From Deltaproteobacteria bacterium (GTDB lineage Bacteria; Desulfobacterota; Syntrophia; Syntrophales; UBA2185): a stretch of 6,383 nucleotides of DNA. The first letter of the stretch is position 1. Each line of letters begins with the position of its first letter. The notes beneath the pieces are model-generated. The model searched no databases, was not told the DNA's origin, and was given only the letters and a program-made list of their open reading frames with translations. Positions 4,926 through 6,383 of this stretch are shown piece after piece. The translations under genes and the position numbers were made by a program. The DNA lies in contig JAPLJQ010000263.1 in the NCBI GenBank assembly GCA_026388495.1, positions 1 through 6,383 on the forward strand, in the 5' to 3' direction.

Positions 4926-5969
4926 ATGACACTGTCAACAATACTGACGGAATACAGACGCGCCATCACAACGATCCTGGGAATCACGGGAATGGGAATT
5001 ATCCTGTTTTATGCGTTGTGCGACACGTCCTGTTCCTACCTGCAGGGAGATATTTTCGGGATCGATTTGAAATATATCGGCACCGGATATATGTTCGCCC
5101 TCATCACACTGACCGCCTTCCGGCAAATGGCATACGTCCGCGCCCTCCTTGCCCTGGGGATCGGCGTGGAAATTTACCTTATCGCCTATCAGCTTGTGCA
5201 AAAAACGTATTGTCCTTTCTGTCTGTCGTTCGCTGTGATCGTCATGCTTGCCTTTGCCCTCAACTATGAAAAACCCCTTGCCATCAAAAACGGCTGGTTT
5301 AAGCGGATACTCCACGGATTCGGGGACGTAGAGCTTCCCCCGTTTTCCGGGAAGCGCATTCCCCTCATGGCATTTGTATTTTTCGGTTATCTCTTTATCA
5401 TGCTGACATTTTCCGGTTCCACAATGCCGGCCTACGGCGCCGAGAAATCACCCCTGCCTTCATACGGCGCCGGCCAGTATGAATTGATCGTTTCCACGGA
5501 TTACTTCTGCCCGCCGTGCCGGTCTCTGGAAGCCGAGCTGGACCCCGCACTGGATGAATTTCTATCCCGGAAAGGCATCAGGGTCACCTTCGTTGATGTG
5601 CCGCTCCACAAGCAAACATATCTATACGCAAAATATTTTTTGTATGTGGCGAAGGCTGCCCGCAACTACAAAGACATCCTTCACGCAAGAAGGGTTCTGT
5701 TCTCCATTGCAGAAAATCAGGGCATAACGGATGAAGGAAATCTTGCAAAGGCCCTGAAGGCGCAGGGTATAGCGTTTGAGACATACGACCTCAAGCCGGT
5801 TTATCATGCCCTCAATGAGCTCATCAAAACCCACAAGATCAATTCAACGCCCACCTGTATCGTGAAGTATTCGAATTCAGACATCCGGAAGTATACAGGT
5901 ACATTCCAGATAAAAAACGGCCTGGCCATGTTGAGGGCGTCGCTCCCGAGAGGCAAAAAAGCAAAATAG
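4926..5969 (+). CDS. VKOR-DsbA fusion: quinone-linked disulfide-forming membrane protein
   Basis: A protein of 347 residues in two parts. Residues 1-165 are a vitamin K epoxide reductase domain with hydrophobic segments at about 13-31, 50-66, 68-90, 97-113 and 145-162. It has the loop cysteines C32 and C36 (CDTSC) and the quinone-site motif YCPFC (C96, C99). Residues 185-340 are a periplasmic thioredoxin/DsbA-like domain with active site CPPC (C195-C198) and a cis-Pro loop STPT (P309) followed by C311. VKOR homologues replace DsbB: they pass electrons from the reduced thioredoxin-fold partner to quinone, so the fused partner can oxidise thiols in exported proteins. The start has a modest AAGG 7 bases upstream. 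It begins 90 bases after the selenoprotein, same strand, with no terminator between, so it is probably co-transcribed. The CxxU-containing neighbour is a likely client or partner. No in-frame TGA is seen here. Confidence 0.88.
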   Translation: MTLSTILTEYRRAITTILGITGMGIILFYALCDTSCSYLQGDIFGIDLKYIGTGYMFALITLTAFRQMAYVRALLALGIGVEIYLIAYQLVQKTYCPFCLSFAVIVMLAFALNYEKPLAIKNGWFKRILHGFGDVELPPFSGKRIPLMAFVFFGYLFIMLTFSGSTMPAYGAEKSPLPSYGAGQYELIVSTDYFCPPCRSLEAELDPALDEFLSRKGIRVTFVDVPLHKQTYLYAKYFLYVAKAARNYKDILHARRVLFSIAENQGITDEGNLAKALKAQGIAFETYDLKPVYHALNELIKTHKINSTPTCIVKYSNSDIRKYTGTFQIKNGLAMLRASLPRGKKAK

Positions 5970-6000
5970 GGCAGGCGTGGGAAAAGACCTGCGAAAACTG

Positions 6001-6030
6001 TTTTCCGGGCGGCGGAAAATCTATTTTTCA
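6001..6030 (+). terminator. terminator between convergent VKOR-DsbA and mutM
   Basis: TTTTCC (6001-6006) pairs with GGAAAA (6014-6019) around a seven-base GC-rich loop, followed on the plus strand by TCTATTTTTC. On the minus strand the same stem is followed by CAGTTTTC, so it may serve both genes. The stem is A/T-rich and short. A further weak stem (GCAGG 5971-5975 with CCTGC 5988-5992) precedes it. Confidence 0.48.
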
Positions 6031-6046
6031 TTGATCACGGGATTTT

Positions 6047-6383
6047 TTATTTCTGGCAGGAAGGACAGAAGTAGGTTCCCCTGCCGCTCAAGCGCTCCCG
6101 CTGAATCATGCCGTGACATCTCCCGCAGGGATGACCGTCACGGGCATACACGTTCAGTTCATCCTGAAATTCTCCTTTGCGGCCAAACAGGTCGCGCCAG
6201 TCCGATATGGTCGTACCACGACAGGCAACGGCCCTTTTAAGGATCAGACTTACCGCCTCTGCAACGTCCTCCCACTCACGAAAAGATAAACTGCAAGCCT
6301 TTCTCCAGGGATTGACTGATGCTTCATAGAGAATCTCACAGGCATAAATATTTCCGATACCGGCGATCCATCTCTGATCCATG
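6047..6383 (-). CDS. mutM: formamidopyrimidine-DNA glycosylase, C-terminal part
   Basis: The frame runs off the right edge of the window, so the N-terminal catalytic domain (with the Pro2 nucleophile) is not seen; the Met at the edge is internal. The visible 111 residues carry the helix-two-turn-helix motif (GIGNIYACEIL, residues 8-18), the helix up to 'CRGTTISDW', and the zinc finger C-x2-C-x16-C-x2-C (C86, C89, C106, C109) with the DNA-contacting Arg of GRGTYFC (R101), ending in the typical CQK. The enzyme removes 8-oxoguanine and formamidopyrimidines from DNA and nicks the strand, in base excision repair. The intact zinc finger and the conserved Asn of GIGN favour Fpg (MutM) over Nei, though the two are close relatives and the diagnostic N-terminus is outside. 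The gene is convergent with the redox operon. Confidence 0.9.
   Translation of the reverse strand, partial: MDQRWIAGIGNIYACEILYEASVNPWRKACSLSFREWEDVAEAVSLILKRAVACRGTTISDWRDLFGRKGEFQDELNVYARDGHPCGRCHGMIQRERLSGRGTYFCPSCQK

Noticed and set aside
1..6383. CRISPR array, tRNA, rRNA or transposase
   Set aside because: No regularly spaced repeats, no cloverleaf with a CCA end and no transposase motifs were seen on either strand.

Overview
The window looks like chromosomal DNA of an anaerobic deltaproteobacterium-like organism (Desulfobacterota sensu lato). This is inferred from the mix of gene families and from a selenocysteine-encoded protein; no rRNA or other phylogenetic marker is present. Genes are compact, and the middle part (about 1750-3750) is visibly richer in A+T than both flanks.

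Left part (1-1524, + strand): the C-terminal end of a LolA-like outer-membrane lipoprotein-sorting protein is followed without any gap by a secreted outer-membrane beta-barrel protein. This looks like the tail of an envelope export operon. Middle part: after a gene-free leader of about 220 bases comes a metallo-beta-lactamase-fold hydrolase with a TTG start (+). It converges on a small membrane-anchored lytic transglycosylase (-). Upstream of that, also on the minus strand, lies a cold-shock protein gene with its own strong promoter, a leader of about 138 nt containing a terminator-like hairpin, and a strong terminator.

Right part (3780-6030, + strand) is the most interesting region. A 21-codon leader ORF with a very good Shine-Dalgarno overlaps (ATGA) the start of a secreted 325-residue protein that is read through an in-frame TGA at 3999-4001. 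The TGA lies in a Cys-Pro-Thr-Sec motif. It is followed at the expected distance by a hairpin with a GGTCTG apical loop, the hallmark of a bacterial SECIS element. The protein has the fold signature of the UshA/5'-nucleotidase metallophosphatase domain, but essentially every canonical metal ligand has been replaced. Ninety bases downstream is a VKOR-DsbA fusion: a membrane quinone-linked disulfide-forming enzyme with a periplasmic CPPC thioredoxin-fold domain. Together they suggest a periplasmic thiol/selenol redox module in which the selenoprotein is a client or partner of the VKOR-DsbA protein. A conventional ORF caller would miss the first 62 residues of the selenoprotein and start it at a GTG at 4044.

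The window closes with the C-terminal half of formamidopyrimidine-DNA glycosylase (mutM) on the minus strand, facing the redox operon across a short hairpin/T-rich terminator region.
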